A DNA stretch of 64,000 bases from Variovorax sp. 770b2. Lineage in GTDB: Bacteria; Pseudomonadota; Gammaproteobacteria; Burkholderiales; Burkholderiaceae_C. Under the pieces are notes generated by a model. It saw nothing but the letters and a program-made list of their open reading frames with translations, was not told the DNA's origin and did no database searches. A program made the position numbers and the translations under genes. Positions 25,890-34,821 of this stretch are shown here, piece by piece. The stretch covers positions 1,707,796-1,771,795 of the forward strand of contig NZ_FOXJ01000001.1 in NCBI RefSeq assembly GCF_900115685.1, written 5' to 3'. Within the stretch, counting starts at the first letter, position 1. Every line of letters begins with the position of its first letter.

Positions 25890-26747
25890 TCAATTTACGA
25901 GTATTCGCAGCACCTGCGCGAGGCCGATCCGCCCCTTCGCCACGCTCGCATCGCCGCCTTCGAAAGCGATCCATCCCTCGTTGAATCCGTCCAGCATCTG
26001 GATACGCGGCATCGGGTCCCGGGTACCCTGCGACCGGAACAGCGCGCCCCAGGTTTCGCGCGGCACGGCCTGCGCCTGAACGGGCCGGCCGAGCGCCTGC
26101 GAGAGCGCCGCGGCGATCGCGTTCGGGCTCACGCGCTCGGGCCCTTCGAGTTCGACGATGCGTTCGATGGCGCCCGCCTGCACCAGCAGCTCGGCCGCGA
26201 CCCGGCCGACATCGGCGGCAGCCACCATCGGCACGGCCCTGTCGAGCGGCTGCAGGAAGCTGGAGAGAACGCCCTGCTCCCGCGCCTGCGCGATGTCCCA
26301 GGCCAGGTTGTCGAGGAACCATGCGGGCCGCAGGAACGTGACGGGCAGCGGCAGCGTCGCCAGCGCTTCTTCCATCAACGTGCGCTGGCTCAGCAGGTTC
26401 GGCTGCGCGGCCTGCGCACCGACAGTCGAGAGGCAGAGCACACGGGCCGGCTGCGCCGCGACGAGCGACTGGCGCACCGCATCGATGACGGCCCTCGCCT
26501 CCGGAAACCCGGGTGTGGGATCGAAGTTCGGCGGAGGCAGGACGAAGACGCCTTCAGTGCCGGCAAAGGCGCGTGCGAGCGCCGCTGCGTCTTCCATCTC
26601 GGCGATGGCGACTTCGCAGCCCAGGTCGGCCCACGCCCTGCCCTTGGCCGCGTCGCGAACGACCGCGCGAACGGGCTTTCCTTCTGCCAGCAAGGCGCGT
26701 GCGACGGCGCCGCCGACATTGCCCGTGATACCGGTGATTGCGTACAT
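25890..26747 (-). CDS. NmrA-like NAD(P)-binding protein
   Basis: 285 residues. The Rossmann start M-Y-A-I-T-G-I-T-G-N-V-G-G-A-V-A (G-x-x-G-x-x-G) and F-L-R-P-A-W-F-L-D-N-L place it in the NmrA/TMR-like atypical SDR family. These proteins sense or use NAD(P)(H); relatives include quinone oxidoreductases (QorB-like) and redox sensors. The ATG at 26747 has a good AAAGGAAA ribosome-binding site. It is transcribed divergently from a LysR gene with a 116-bp gap, the usual arrangement for a LysR-controlled target. Confidence 0.85.
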   Translation of the reverse strand: MYAITGITGNVGGAVARALLAEGKPVRAVVRDAAKGRAWADLGCEVAIAEMEDAAALARAFAGTEGVFVLPPPNFDPTPGFPEARAVIDAVRQSLVAAQPARVLCLSTVGAQAAQPNLLSQRTLMEEALATLPLPVTFLRPAWFLDNLAWDIAQAREQGVLSSFLQPLDRAVPMVAAADVGRVAAELLVQAGAIERIVELEGPERVSPNAIAAALSQALGRPVQAQAVPRETWGALFRSQGTRDPMPRIQMLDGFNEGWIAFEGGDASVAKGRIGLAQVLRILVN

Positions 26748-26831
26748 GAGAATTTCCTTTGTTCCAGTGAATGAATGCGATGGAACGAATGTAGAAACCG
26801 CTCGCCTTTGAGTAAAGCGACCCAGTGGCAT

Positions 26832-26850
26832 ATCATTCATGACACCTGAT
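26832..26850. promoter_or_regulatory. Candidate LysR box between nmrA-like and lysR genes
   Basis: ATCA-N11-TGAT, an imperfect dyad of the T-N11-A class bound by LysR regulators, lies 14 bp upstream of the lysR ATG in the divergent gap. Position and symmetry fit autoregulation, but the motif is short and was found by eye only. Confidence 0.35.
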
Positions 26851-26863
26851 CACGAATTGAAAA

Positions 26864-27799
26864 ATGGCACTCGACGGACGACTTCTCTCCAACGTGGGCG
26901 TGCTGGCCGCCGTCGTCGAAGGCGGCAGCTTCGCCAGCGCGGCCAACGCGCTGGGCCTCACACCTTCGGGTGTGAGCCGCGCCATCGCACGGCTCGAAGC
27001 GCGCATCGGCGTGCGCCTGTTCGACCGCACGACGCGCTCGCTCAACCTCACGGACGAAGGCCGGTTGCTCTACGCCAACGTCAATCCACTGGTGCTGGGC
27101 ATCGAAGATGCGGTGACGATCGCGGCGGGTTCTTCAGGCGCGGTGCGCGGGCGCCTGCGCGTGAACACCGATGCCTTCACGTCGCGCCTCCTGCTCGCGC
27201 CGCACATCCCGCGTTTCCTCGAGCTGTACCCCGAGCTGTCGCTGGAACTCGTCGCACGCGACCAGCTCGGCGACCTGGTTGCCGAAGGCTTCGACATCGC
27301 CGTGCGCTTCGGCGAGCCGCCTTCGTCGTCGCTGGTCGCGCGCAAGCTCATGGACACGCGCATCGTCACCGTCGCAACGCCGGGTTACCTGAAACGGCAC
27401 GGCCGCCCTGCGAAGCCGGCAGACCTCGTGGACCACGCGTGCCTGCAGGTGCGCAATCCCGTCACGGGGCAGCCTTTCGCATGGGAGTTCCAGCGCGGGC
27501 GCAAGCTCGTGAAGGTACCCACCACGGGGCGCCTGCTGCTGACCGATGCGGGCACGATCCTCGCCACCGCGCTCGCAGGTGTCGGCGTGGCGCAGATCAA
27601 GGCGGTGGGCATCCAGGCGCAGCTGGACAGCGGCGAGTTCGTGGACCTGTTTCCCGATTGGCCGGACGAGCGATTTCCGCTCTATGCGCTGTACCCGTCG
27701 CGCCACCTGCCGGCGGCGAAGGTGCGGGCCTTCATCGACTTCGTGATGGCGGCGATCACCGCGAACGCTGCGGACGCAAAGCCGAAAACGCGGCGATGA
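26864..27799 (+). CDS. LysR-family transcriptional regulator
   Basis: 311 residues. Winged helix-turn-helix at the N-terminus (G-S-F-A-S-A-A-N-A-L-G-L-T-P-S-G-V-S-R-A-I) followed by the effector domain with R-G-R-L-R-V-N-T and F-D-I-A-V-R-F-G-E-P, typical of the DsdC/PgrR-like branch. It is divergent from the NmrA-like gene, which is its probable target. An MFS gene follows 83 bp downstream on the same strand. Confidence 0.9.
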   Translation: MALDGRLLSNVGVLAAVVEGGSFASAANALGLTPSGVSRAIARLEARIGVRLFDRTTRSLNLTDEGRLLYANVNPLVLGIEDAVTIAAGSSGAVRGRLRVNTDAFTSRLLLAPHIPRFLELYPELSLELVARDQLGDLVAEGFDIAVRFGEPPSSSLVARKLMDTRIVTVATPGYLKRHGRPAKPADLVDHACLQVRNPVTGQPFAWEFQRGRKLVKVPTTGRLLLTDAGTILATALAGVGVAQIKAVGIQAQLDSGEFVDLFPDWPDERFPLYALYPSRHLPAAKVRAFIDFVMAAITANAADAKPKTRR

Positions 27800-27882
27800 G
27801 GCCGATGCTTGCACGTCCGTAAACGGCCAGCGCCGGAGGGTGCGGGCTCGCAAGATCGGGCTTTCCATCCGAGCCTCATCGC

Positions 27883-29103
27883 ATGCCTTCCGCCCTTCCC
27901 CGCTCCTTCCAGAATCTCGCGTGGTCCAACCTCGCGGCCCAGTCCGCCGAGCAACTGAGCCTCGCGGCCGTGCCATTGGTCGCCGTGCTGATGCTCGGCG
28001 CGGGGCCGGGCGAGATCGGCTTTCTCGCGGCGGTCCAGACCCTGCCGTTCCTGCTGGTCTCGATGCCGCTCGGGCTGCTGGCCGATCGCATGTCGCGCCA
28101 GCGGCTGATGGTGTGGGCCGAGGGATTGCGCGCGGTGTCGCTGCTCCTGCTGCTCGCCATGGTGTTCGCATCGAAGCTCGGCATCGGATGGCTGGCCGTG
28201 CTCGGGTTTCTGGGGGCCGTGGGCACCGTGGGCTTCAGCGTCGCAGCGCCGGCCCTGGTGCCTGCGCTGGTGCCCCGCGAGGCGCTGGCGTTGGCCAACG
28301 CAAGGCTGGAGCTCGCGCGCAGCGCGGCCTTCACCGCAGGGCCCGCGCTCGCGGGCGCGCTGGTCGCGTGGGCCGGCGCCTCGGCGGCTTTCGTGCTGGC
28401 GGCCGTGCTGTCGGTCGCCGCCGTGGCCCTGCTGCTGCGACTGGCCGAGGCGCCTCGCGCATCCGCGTCGCCGCGCCATCCGCTGCTCGAAGTGAAGGAC
28501 GGCGCCGGCTTCGTCTGGCGGCACGCGCTGCTGCGGCCGATGGCGATCACCGGCGCCGTCTTCAACATCTCGTGGTTCGTGCTGCAGGCCGGGTATGTGC
28601 CCTATGCGGTGCGGGTGCTCGGGCTCGGCGCGCAGGCGGTGGGTTTCACGCTGGCGATGTATGGCGCGGGGATGGTGGTCGGCGCGCTGCTGACCTCGCG
28701 CGTCGTCGCGCGGCTGCCCTTCGGACGCGCCATCCAGGTCGGGCCGGCGGTAGCGGTGATCGCCGCGGGCGTGATGGCGGCCACGCTCGTCGTTCCCGTG
28801 GCATCGCTGGCTGCGCTGTCGTTCTTTCTCTTCGGCGCGGGCCCGATGGTCTGGGTGATCACCTCGACCACGCTGCGGCAGAGCGTCGTGCCCCCGACGA
28901 TGCTGGGCCGCGTGTCGGCCGTGTTCCTCACGATCAACTCCGGGGCACGGCCCATCGGCGCGGCACTGGGCGGGGCCGTGGGGGCAGTGTGGGGCGAACC
29001 CGCATGCCTCGTGCTCGCACTCGCGGGTTTCGTGCTGCAGGCGGCGATCATCTTTGCCTCGCGTGTCGCGGGGCTGCATCGCCTGCCGGTTCCCGTGGCT
29101 TGA
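27883..29103 (+). CDS. MFS transporter, MFS_3/EntS-like
   Basis: 406 residues with about 12 helices. The start F-Q-N-L-A-W-S-N-L-A-A-Q-S-A-E-Q-L-S-L and the motif-A-like G-L-L-A-D-R-M-S-R-Q-R resemble MFS_3 exporters such as EntS and macrolide efflux proteins. Substrate not deducible. Convergent with the LysR gene at 29135 (31 bp between stops). Confidence 0.87.
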   Translation: MPSALPRSFQNLAWSNLAAQSAEQLSLAAVPLVAVLMLGAGPGEIGFLAAVQTLPFLLVSMPLGLLADRMSRQRLMVWAEGLRAVSLLLLLAMVFASKLGIGWLAVLGFLGAVGTVGFSVAAPALVPALVPREALALANARLELARSAAFTAGPALAGALVAWAGASAAFVLAAVLSVAAVALLLRLAEAPRASASPRHPLLEVKDGAGFVWRHALLRPMAITGAVFNISWFVLQAGYVPYAVRVLGLGAQAVGFTLAMYGAGMVVGALLTSRVVARLPFGRAIQVGPAVAVIAAGVMAATLVVPVASLAALSFFLFGAGPMVWVITSTTLRQSVVPPTMLGRVSAVFLTINSGARPIGAALGGAVGAVWGEPACLVLALAGFVLQAAIIFASRVAGLHRLPVPVA

Positions 29104-29134
29104 GCCACACCTTTGCCTCAGCAAACTGCGGTGC

Positions 29135-30037
29135 TCATTTCGAAGCAATGGCGACCAGCGCATCCAGAAAGGTTCGCAACAGCGGCGACTTCGTCGCATG
29201 GGTGCGCGTGAGAAAGGCGATCGTGCGCTCCCTGCGCAGTTCGGCCAGGGGAAGTATGTGGAAGGCATCCGGATCGGCGAGCACGAGAACCGAGCGGGGA
29301 ACGATGGTCAACAGGTCGTTGAACTGAACCAGGGACAACGAAAAAAGAGAGGCGAATTCGTTCTCCACCGCGATCCTGGGCGGTGCGAGACCCGCGTTTT
29401 CGTACGCTGCATTCAGCGCTTGCGTGATGGGCGTGTGCTGCCCCGCCAGCGACCACCCATAAGGCGCCAGGTCGGCCAATGCGAGCGATGACCGATGCGC
29501 CAGCGGGTGGCCCGACCGCACCACGGGAAGATTGGGATCGCTGCCCACCGCCACAGCCTCGCATCCCTCCGGGACGCTTTCATAGACCGGCATCATGGCA
29601 ATGTCCATGTCGCCGTCCCGAATGGCCTGGGCCATCAGGCGATCCGGTTGACCCATGCGGATCTTCAGTCGCAGGTCGGGATACGACTCCAGCAACAGGG
29701 ACAAGGGCTGCGCCATGGATCGCGCGCGGCCCGGGTCCGGAAAACCGATGCGAAAGACGCTGGTCTTCTGGACCCTCATGTCCGCGATCACCTGAATCGC
29801 CTGGGCGTATCCCGCGCTGAGTCCCTGGGCGGTTTGCGCGAATTGCGCTGCCACCGGCGTCAGTCGCGCGCCGCGCGCGCCGGGCTCCAGCAGCACCAGG
29901 TTGAACTCCGTCTCCAGGCGCCGGATGGCCCTGACGACGGTCGGCACGCTCAGGTTCAGCGCCTGCGCCCCCAGAGACAGACTGCCCTGCTTGACGCAGC
30001 TCAGGAAGCAATCGACATCTTGCAGGTTGAAGTCCAT
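29135..30037 (-). CDS. LysR-family transcriptional regulator
   Basis: 300 residues. Helix-turn-helix with Q-G-S-L-S-L-G-A-Q-A-L-N-L-S-V-P-T-V-V-R-A-I, then an effector domain with F-R-I-G-F-P-D-P. The Ser of the usual S-x-S-T/A-V-S recognition helix is replaced by P-T-V-V-R, a mild departure. No obvious divergent target: the upstream 235 bp (30038-30272) contains no supportable gene and precedes another minus-strand LysR gene. Confidence 0.88.
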   Translation of the reverse strand: MDFNLQDVDCFLSCVKQGSLSLGAQALNLSVPTVVRAIRRLETEFNLVLLEPGARGARLTPVAAQFAQTAQGLSAGYAQAIQVIADMRVQKTSVFRIGFPDPGRARSMAQPLSLLLESYPDLRLKIRMGQPDRLMAQAIRDGDMDIAMMPVYESVPEGCEAVAVGSDPNLPVVRSGHPLAHRSSLALADLAPYGWSLAGQHTPITQALNAAYENAGLAPPRIAVENEFASLFSLSLVQFNDLLTIVPRSVLVLADPDAFHILPLAELRRERTIAFLTRTHATKSPLLRTFLDALVAIASK

Positions 30038-30272
30038 TTTTCCGGCGAGAGGTGGTCCCGATGGAGTGGCGATCCCAGTTTACATATGTGCCTTCTGTCG
30101 CTCGGACATCGCACAGCGTGGCATGGGCCGGTACGAGCCCGGCCATGGCCTGCACCGGCATCGCCGCGCCGACCGGCTTGAACAGCACGGGGATGCGTGG
30201 GACCGCGGTGCGTCCGGCCAGCTGCAACGCAGCGTGCGTACACCCATCGAATGCGCGGTGAGGCCGACATGT

Positions 30273-31202
30273 TCACGCCCGGCTTCGCCCCTGCTGGCGC
30301 GCCGACGCCGGCTCCAGGAAGAGCTGGCGGAAGTACTCGCGAAACGCGGTCATGGCCGGCGAGAACTCGATGCCCTGTTTCCAGCCGAGCCCGATGTTCA
30401 TCGTGGGCACGGCGTCGCGCAGGTTGATGGTCTCGATGCGCTTGCCCTCCAGCGACCAGGGTCGGTAGACCATGTCCGAGAGCACCGTCACGCCTAGCCC
30501 GTTGGCCACCGTGCTGCGCACCGCTTCCACCGAGCTCGTGCGCAGCCGCACCCTGGGCTGGTGCGGCGTCTTGCTCCAGTACTTGAGCGCGGTGGCCGCG
30601 GCCTCGTCCACCGTGAGCATGATGTAGGGCTCGGCCGCGACGTCGGCCAGCGTCACCTCGGCCTTGTCGAGCAGCGGATGCTTGGCCGGCACCCACAGCC
30701 GGCGCTGCGAACCGAAGAAGGTCTCCAGCGACAGCTCGCGCAGCACGACGTTGGAGGTGAGCACCACCCCGATGTCGTAGCGCTGGGTGATCAGGCCTTC
30801 CTCGATGGCCTCGCGCGCCACCTCGTGCACCTTGACCGTGACCTGCGGATGCAACTGCTCGAAGCGCTGCAGGTGGTGCGGCAGGAAGTACCCCAGCACC
30901 GTGTAGCTCGCCGCAATGGTCAGGGAGCCTTCGACGTTCTCGCCCTCGTGCGGCATGCGGATCGCCTCGTCCGCGGCCGACAGCACCGCGTAGGCATGGC
31001 TCAGGAAGCGCCGCCCCGCCTTGGTCAGCTCCACGCCATGGGGATGGCGCTCGAACAGCTGCTGCCCCATCATCTCTTCCAGCTCGCGGATCGCGGTGGT
31101 CACGGCCGACTGCGAGATGTTCAGCTGCAGCGCCGCGTGCGAGATGCGCCCGACCTCGGCCACGGCCGAGAAGTACTTGAGCTGGCGAAGGGTCAGGGAC
31201 AT
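30273..31202 (-). CDS. LysR-family regulator, probable controller of the lactam operon
   Basis: 309 residues. N-terminal helix-turn-helix (L-R-Q-L-K-Y-F-S-A-V-A-E-V-G, S-Q-S-A-V-T-T-A-I-R-E-L-E) and CbbR/CynR-like effector domain with G-S-L-T-I-A-A-S. It is transcribed divergently from pxpA (31444) across 241 bp that hold repeated TTTTCAG/CTGAAAA elements. The arrangement suggests it activates the pxp-acc-ABC-gab operon in response to the substrate or an intermediate (inference). Confidence 0.9.
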   Translation of the reverse strand: MSLTLRQLKYFSAVAEVGRISHAALQLNISQSAVTTAIRELEEMMGQQLFERHPHGVELTKAGRRFLSHAYAVLSAADEAIRMPHEGENVEGSLTIAASYTVLGYFLPHHLQRFEQLHPQVTVKVHEVAREAIEEGLITQRYDIGVVLTSNVVLRELSLETFFGSQRRLWVPAKHPLLDKAEVTLADVAAEPYIMLTVDEAAATALKYWSKTPHQPRVRLRTSSVEAVRSTVANGLGVTVLSDMVYRPWSLEGKRIETINLRDAVPTMNIGLGWKQGIEFSPAMTAFREYFRQLFLEPASARQQGRSRA

Positions 31203-31324
31203 GGCAGAGCCTTCCTAGGGTATTTCTGGATGCACCGACGGCGGGCGCCGACAGGCGTAAACCCGATATCGAAGAATCGAATCCCTCCAGCGTAGCGCCC
31301 ATTCAGCGGTACCGCAGCATCTGT

Positions 31325-31363
31325 TTTTCAGATACCGGCTCGCCTGAAAACAATGCTTTTCAG
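31325..31363. promoter_or_regulatory. Inverted/direct TTTTCAG repeats upstream of pxpA
   Basis: TTTTCAG (31325-31331) is followed after 12 bp by its inverted copy CTGAAAA (31344-31350) and, 6 bp later, by another TTTTCAG (31357-31363). The cluster lies 80-120 bp upstream of pxpA in the divergent lysR/pxpA gap, where a LysR activator would bind. Seen directly in sequence; binding is inferred. Confidence 0.45.
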
Positions 31364-31443
31364 TCTTTTGGCTGCTCACTAATCTTCGCTCCGTCCTGCA
31401 TTGCCGTCTTCCGGCGATGCCAACGAAACAAAGGCTGCGCGAC

Positions 31444-32223
31444 GTGAAGAAGACGCTGATCGATCTGAATTCCGACATGGGCGAAGGCTTCGGTCCGTGG
31501 ACCATCGGCGATGGTGTCGACGAAGAACTCATGCCGCTGATCAGCTCGGCCAACATCGCGACCGGCTTCCACGCCGGCGATCCGAACATCATGCGCAGGA
31601 TGGTGCTGCTGGCCCGGCAGCATGGCGTGGGCATCGGCGCGCACCCCGGCTTTCGCGACCTGGTGGGTTTCGGGCGACGCCACATCAACGCACCGGCCGA
31701 CGAACTGGTGAACGACATGGTCTACCAGCTCGGCGCGCTGCGCGAGTTCGCACGCCTGGCGGGCCTGACGCTGCAGCACATCAAGCCGCACGGCGCGCTC
31801 TACATGCATGCGGCGCGCGACGAAGCGCTGTCGCGTGCGCTGGTCACCGCCCTGCAGCAGATCGAGCCCACGCTGCGCCTGTTCTGCATGGAGTCGTCCG
31901 TCACCTTCCAGGTGGCGCGCGAGCTCGGCCAGCCGGTGGTGCGCGAGTTCTATGCCGACCGCGACTACGACCTGAGCGGCTCCATCGTCTTCACCCGCCG
32001 CGTCGGCGCACTCCAGCCCGATGCGGTGGCCGCCAAGGTGCTGCGCGCCTGCACCGAAGGCGTGGTGCGCACGGTCGAGGGCAAGGATATTGCTATCGGC
32101 TTCGACTCGGTCTGCATCCACAGCGACACCCCCGGCGCGCTCGCGCTGGTGCAGGCCACGCGGCGCGCCCTTGCCGACCACGACATCCGCGTCGCCGGGC
32201 TCGCCCCGCTGGCGCAGGCCTGA
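31444..32223 (+). CDS. pxpA: LamB/YcsF family 5-oxoprolinase subunit A-like (lactam ring-opening)
   Basis: 259 residues from the GTG at 31444, chosen because AAAGG lies 9 bp upstream and the product then starts at [14 protein letters not shown] like family members; an in-frame ATG at 31417 adds nine residues. Conserved blocks: [36 protein letters not shown]. PxpA works with PxpB and PxpC in ATP-dependent cleavage of 5-oxoproline in known systems. Here biotin enzymes and GABA genes follow in the same operon, so the substrate may be another lactam. Confidence 0.88.
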   Translation: MKKTLIDLNSDMGEGFGPWTIGDGVDEELMPLISSANIATGFHAGDPNIMRRMVLLARQHGVGIGAHPGFRDLVGFGRRHINAPADELVNDMVYQLGALREFARLAGLTLQHIKPHGALYMHAARDEALSRALVTALQQIEPTLRLFCMESSVTFQVARELGQPVVREFYADRDYDLSGSIVFTRRVGALQPDAVAAKVLRACTEGVVRTVEGKDIAIGFDSVCIHSDTPGALALVQATRRALADHDIRVAGLAPLAQA

Positions 32224-32259
32224 GTTTTCCGTTCCAGTTCCAGTTCCAGGAGTGCATCG

Positions 32260-32508
32260 ATGTCCGCTACCCACGAAGTCCTGAGCCCGCTGCCGGGCAC
32301 CTTCTACCGCCGCTCGGCGCCCGACGCGCCGCCCTTCAAGGCCGAAGGCGACATGGTGGCCGTGGGCGACGTGCTGGGCCTGGTCGAAGTGATGAAGCAG
32401 TTCAGCGAGGTCACGGCCGACGCGGCCGGGCGCATCGTGCGCTTTGCGGTCGAGAACGCCGAGCCGGTCGATCCGGGCCAGCTGCTGGCCATCATCGAAG
32501 CGGTGTGA
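32260..32508 (+). CDS. Biotin carboxyl carrier protein (single biotinyl domain)
   Basis: 82 residues, just one biotinyl-lipoyl domain with no Pro/Ala-rich linker. The biotin-accepting Lys is Lys46 in L-V-E-V-M-K-Q-F, a slight variant of the usual E-A-M-K-M. CAGGAG lies 8-13 bp before the ATG, preceded by three copies of TTCCAG. Placed between pxpA and the biotin carboxylase gene, it is the presumed carrier of the lactam operon rather than housekeeping AccB, which is longer. Confidence 0.9.
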   Translation: MSATHEVLSPLPGTFYRRSAPDAPPFKAEGDMVAVGDVLGLVEVMKQFSEVTADAAGRIVRFAVENAEPVDPGQLLAIIEAV

Positions 32509-32518
32509 GACCGGGCCC

Positions 32519-33913
32519 ATGAACGCTGCATTCGACAAACTCCTCGTTGCCAACCGCGGCGAGATCGCCGTGCGCATCATCCGCGCCGCGAAGGAACTGG
32601 GGCTGAAGACGGTCGCCGTCTACAGCGATGCCGACGCGCAGAGCCTGGCCGTCCGCATGGCCGACGAGGCCGTGCGCATCGGCCCGGCGCACGCCACCAA
32701 GAGCTACCTGAGCGTGGACGCGATCCTGCAGGCGGCCGCAGAGAGCGGTGCCGGCGCCGTGCATCCCGGCTACGGATTCCTCTCGGAGAACGCCGACTTC
32801 GCCGAGCGCATCGAGGCCGCGGGCCTGGTGTTCGTCGGCCCGACGCCGCACGCCATCCGCACCATGGGCGACAAGGCCGCCGCGCGCGCCGCCGCCATGA
32901 AGGCCGGCGTGCCCACCGTGCCCGGCAGCGCAGGCGTGGTGACCGATGCCGACACGGCCGTCGAAGTGGCGAAGGACATCGACTACCCGATCATGATCAA
33001 GGCCTCGGCCGGCGGCGGCGGGCGTGGCATCCGCGTGGCCCACGACGAGGCCGAGCTGCGCCAGCAGTTCGCCACCGCCACGGCCGAGGCACTGGCGGCC
33101 TTCGGAAACGGCGAGGTGTACCTGGAGCGCTTCATCCGCCAGGCGCGCCACATCGAGGTGCAGATCCTGGGCGACGGCCAGCGCGTGGTGCACTGCTTCG
33201 AGCGCGAATGCTCGCTGCAGCGCCGCCGCCAGAAGGTCTGGGAAGAAGCGCCTTCGGCCGCCATCAGCGAGGCCACGCGCGCCGCGCTCTGCAAATCGGC
33301 GCTGCGCCTGGCCAATGCCGTGGCCTACCGCGGTGCCGGCACGCTGGAGTACCTGTACGACGACGACACGCGCGAGTTCTTCTTCATCGAGATGAACACC
33401 CGCATCCAGGTCGAGCATCCGATCACCGAGATGATCACCGGCATCGACCTGGTCAAGGAAATGCTGCGTATCGCGCTGGGCCAGCCGCTGCGCCTGAAAC
33501 AAGAAGACATCCGCCTGACCGGCGCCGCCATCGAGGTGCGCATCAACGCCGAGAACGCCGCGAAGAACTTCATGCCGAGCCCGGGGCTGGTATCGCAACT
33601 GGTGGTGCCGGGCGGCCCGGGCGTGCGCTTCGACACCATGCTGTTCCCCGGCTACACCGTGCCCGCGTACTACGACTCGCTGCTCGGCAAGCTGATCGTG
33701 CACGACACCGACCGCGCCGGCGCGCTGAGCCGCATGCGGCGCGCGCTCGGCGAACTGCAGGTCGAAGGCATCCACACCACGATCCCTCTGCACCGTGCGC
33801 TGTGCGAGGACGCCGACGTGGCCAAGGCCGCGTTCCACACCGGCTTTCTGGAAACCTGGCTCGCCGCGAATCCGCTGCCCGATGCCGCCCCGCTTGTGAA
33901 GGTGCCCGCATGA
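32519..33913 (+). CDS. Biotin carboxylase subunit of the lactam operon (AccC-like)
   Basis: 464 residues, full-length for AccC-type biotin carboxylases. Motifs: start L-L-V-A-N-R-G-E-I-A-V-R-I-I-R, G-Y-G-F-L-S-E-N, ATP-grasp glycine loop A-S-A-G-G-G-G-R-G-I, and E-M-N-T-R-I-Q-V-E-H-P. It would carboxylate biotin on the adjacent carrier protein using ATP and bicarbonate. The stop overlaps the pxpB start (ATGA). Its place inside a pxpABC operon argues for a catabolic carboxylase; housekeeping accC normally pairs with accB alone. Confidence 0.92.
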   Translation: MNAAFDKLLVANRGEIAVRIIRAAKELGLKTVAVYSDADAQSLAVRMADEAVRIGPAHATKSYLSVDAILQAAAESGAGAVHPGYGFLSENADFAERIEAAGLVFVGPTPHAIRTMGDKAAARAAAMKAGVPTVPGSAGVVTDADTAVEVAKDIDYPIMIKASAGGGGRGIRVAHDEAELRQQFATATAEALAAFGNGEVYLERFIRQARHIEVQILGDGQRVVHCFERECSLQRRRQKVWEEAPSAAISEATRAALCKSALRLANAVAYRGAGTLEYLYDDDTREFFFIEMNTRIQVEHPITEMITGIDLVKEMLRIALGQPLRLKQEDIRLTGAAIEVRINAENAAKNFMPSPGLVSQLVVPGGPGVRFDTMLFPGYTVPAYYDSLLGKLIVHDTDRAGALSRMRRALGELQVEGIHTTIPLHRALCEDADVAKAAFHTGFLETWLAANPLPDAAPLVKVPA

Positions 33914-34821
33914 CCGCCGCAACCACCCTTCCCGCCCAGGCCCGCTACAGCTTCGGCGGCGACGAGCACCTGTTCGTCGAGATCAGCGAAGAGATGTCGC
34001 TGCCGGCCTTCTTCAAGGGCATGGCCATCTGCAACGAGCTGCGCCGCCGCGCACAGGCCGGCGAGATCGCGGGCGTCACCGAGATCTGCCCGGCCAACGC
34101 CGCCTACCTCGTGCGCTTCGACCCCGATGCGATCGCGCCCGACGCACTGCTCGCCACGCTGAAGGAAATCGAAAGCCAACTCGGCGAGGCCGACCTGCAG
34201 ATGCAGACCCGCATCATCGAGGTCCCGGTGCTCTACAACGACCCGTGGACGCACGAGACGCTGATGCGTTTTCGCGAGCGCCACCAGGACCCGTCGAGCA
34301 CCGACATCGAGTACGCCGCGCGCATCAACGGTCATGCGTCGGTCGAGGCCTTCATCCAGGCGCATTCGTCGGCGCCATGGTTCGTCTCGATGGTCGGCTT
34401 CGTGGCCGGGCTGCCGTTCCTCTTCCAGATGGTCGAGCGCGAGCGCCAGATCCAGGTGCCCAAGTACCTGAGCCCGCGCACCGACACACCCAGGCTCACG
34501 CTCGGCCACGGCGGCTGCTTCAGCTGCATCTACTCGGTGCGCGGCGCGGGCGGCTACCAGATGTTCGGCGTCACGCCCGCGCCGATCTTCGACCCGGCCC
34601 AGCGGCTGTCCTACCTGAAGGACCTGATGGTGTTCTTCCGGCCCGGCGACATCGTGAAGTGGAAGCCCATCGATCGCGCCGAATACGACCGCCAGATCGC
34701 CGAGGTCGAGGCCGGGACCTATGCCCTGCGCATCGCGCCGGTGTCGTTCTCGCTCAAGGATTTCCTGGCCAATCCCGATGGCTACAACCAACAGCTGCTG
34801 AAGGTGCTCCATGGCGATTGA
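33910..34821 (+). CDS. pxpB: 5-oxoprolinase subunit B / carboxyltransferase-domain protein (KipI-like)
   Basis: 303 residues. The C-terminal about 200 residues match the PxpB/KipI/allophanate-hydrolase subunit 1 domain: V-P-V-L-Y-N-D-P-W-T, F-V-A-G-L-P-F-L, and P-R-T-D-T-P-R-L motifs. It carries an N-terminal extension (S-F-G-G-D-E-H-L-F-V-E-I-S-E-E-M) relative to minimal PxpB, seen also in carboxyltransferase-associated members. ATG overlaps the biotin carboxylase stop. It should pair with PxpC as the carboxyltransferase or lactam-activating half. Confidence 0.88.
   Translation: MTAATTLPAQARYSFGGDEHLFVEISEEMSLPAFFKGMAICNELRRRAQAGEIAGVTEICPANAAYLVRFDPDAIAPDALLATLKEIESQLGEADLQMQTRIIEVPVLYNDPWTHETLMRFRERHQDPSSTDIEYAARINGHASVEAFIQAHSSAPWFVSMVGFVAGLPFLFQMVERERQIQVPKYLSPRTDTPRLTLGHGGCFSCIYSVRGAGGYQMFGVTPAPIFDPAQRLSYLKDLMVFFRPGDIVKWKPIDRAEYDRQIAEVEAGTYALRIAPVSFSLKDFLANPDGYNQQLLKVLHGD

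Noticed and set aside
30038..30272. Possible small gene (69 codons, plus strand) between two LysR genes
   Set aside because: No homology, no ribosome-binding site and no consistent codon signal in any frame.
32260..33913. Housekeeping accBC
   Set aside because: The carrier is a bare 82-residue domain and both genes sit inside a pxp operon with 4-bp overlap to pxpB, so a catabolic role is more likely.
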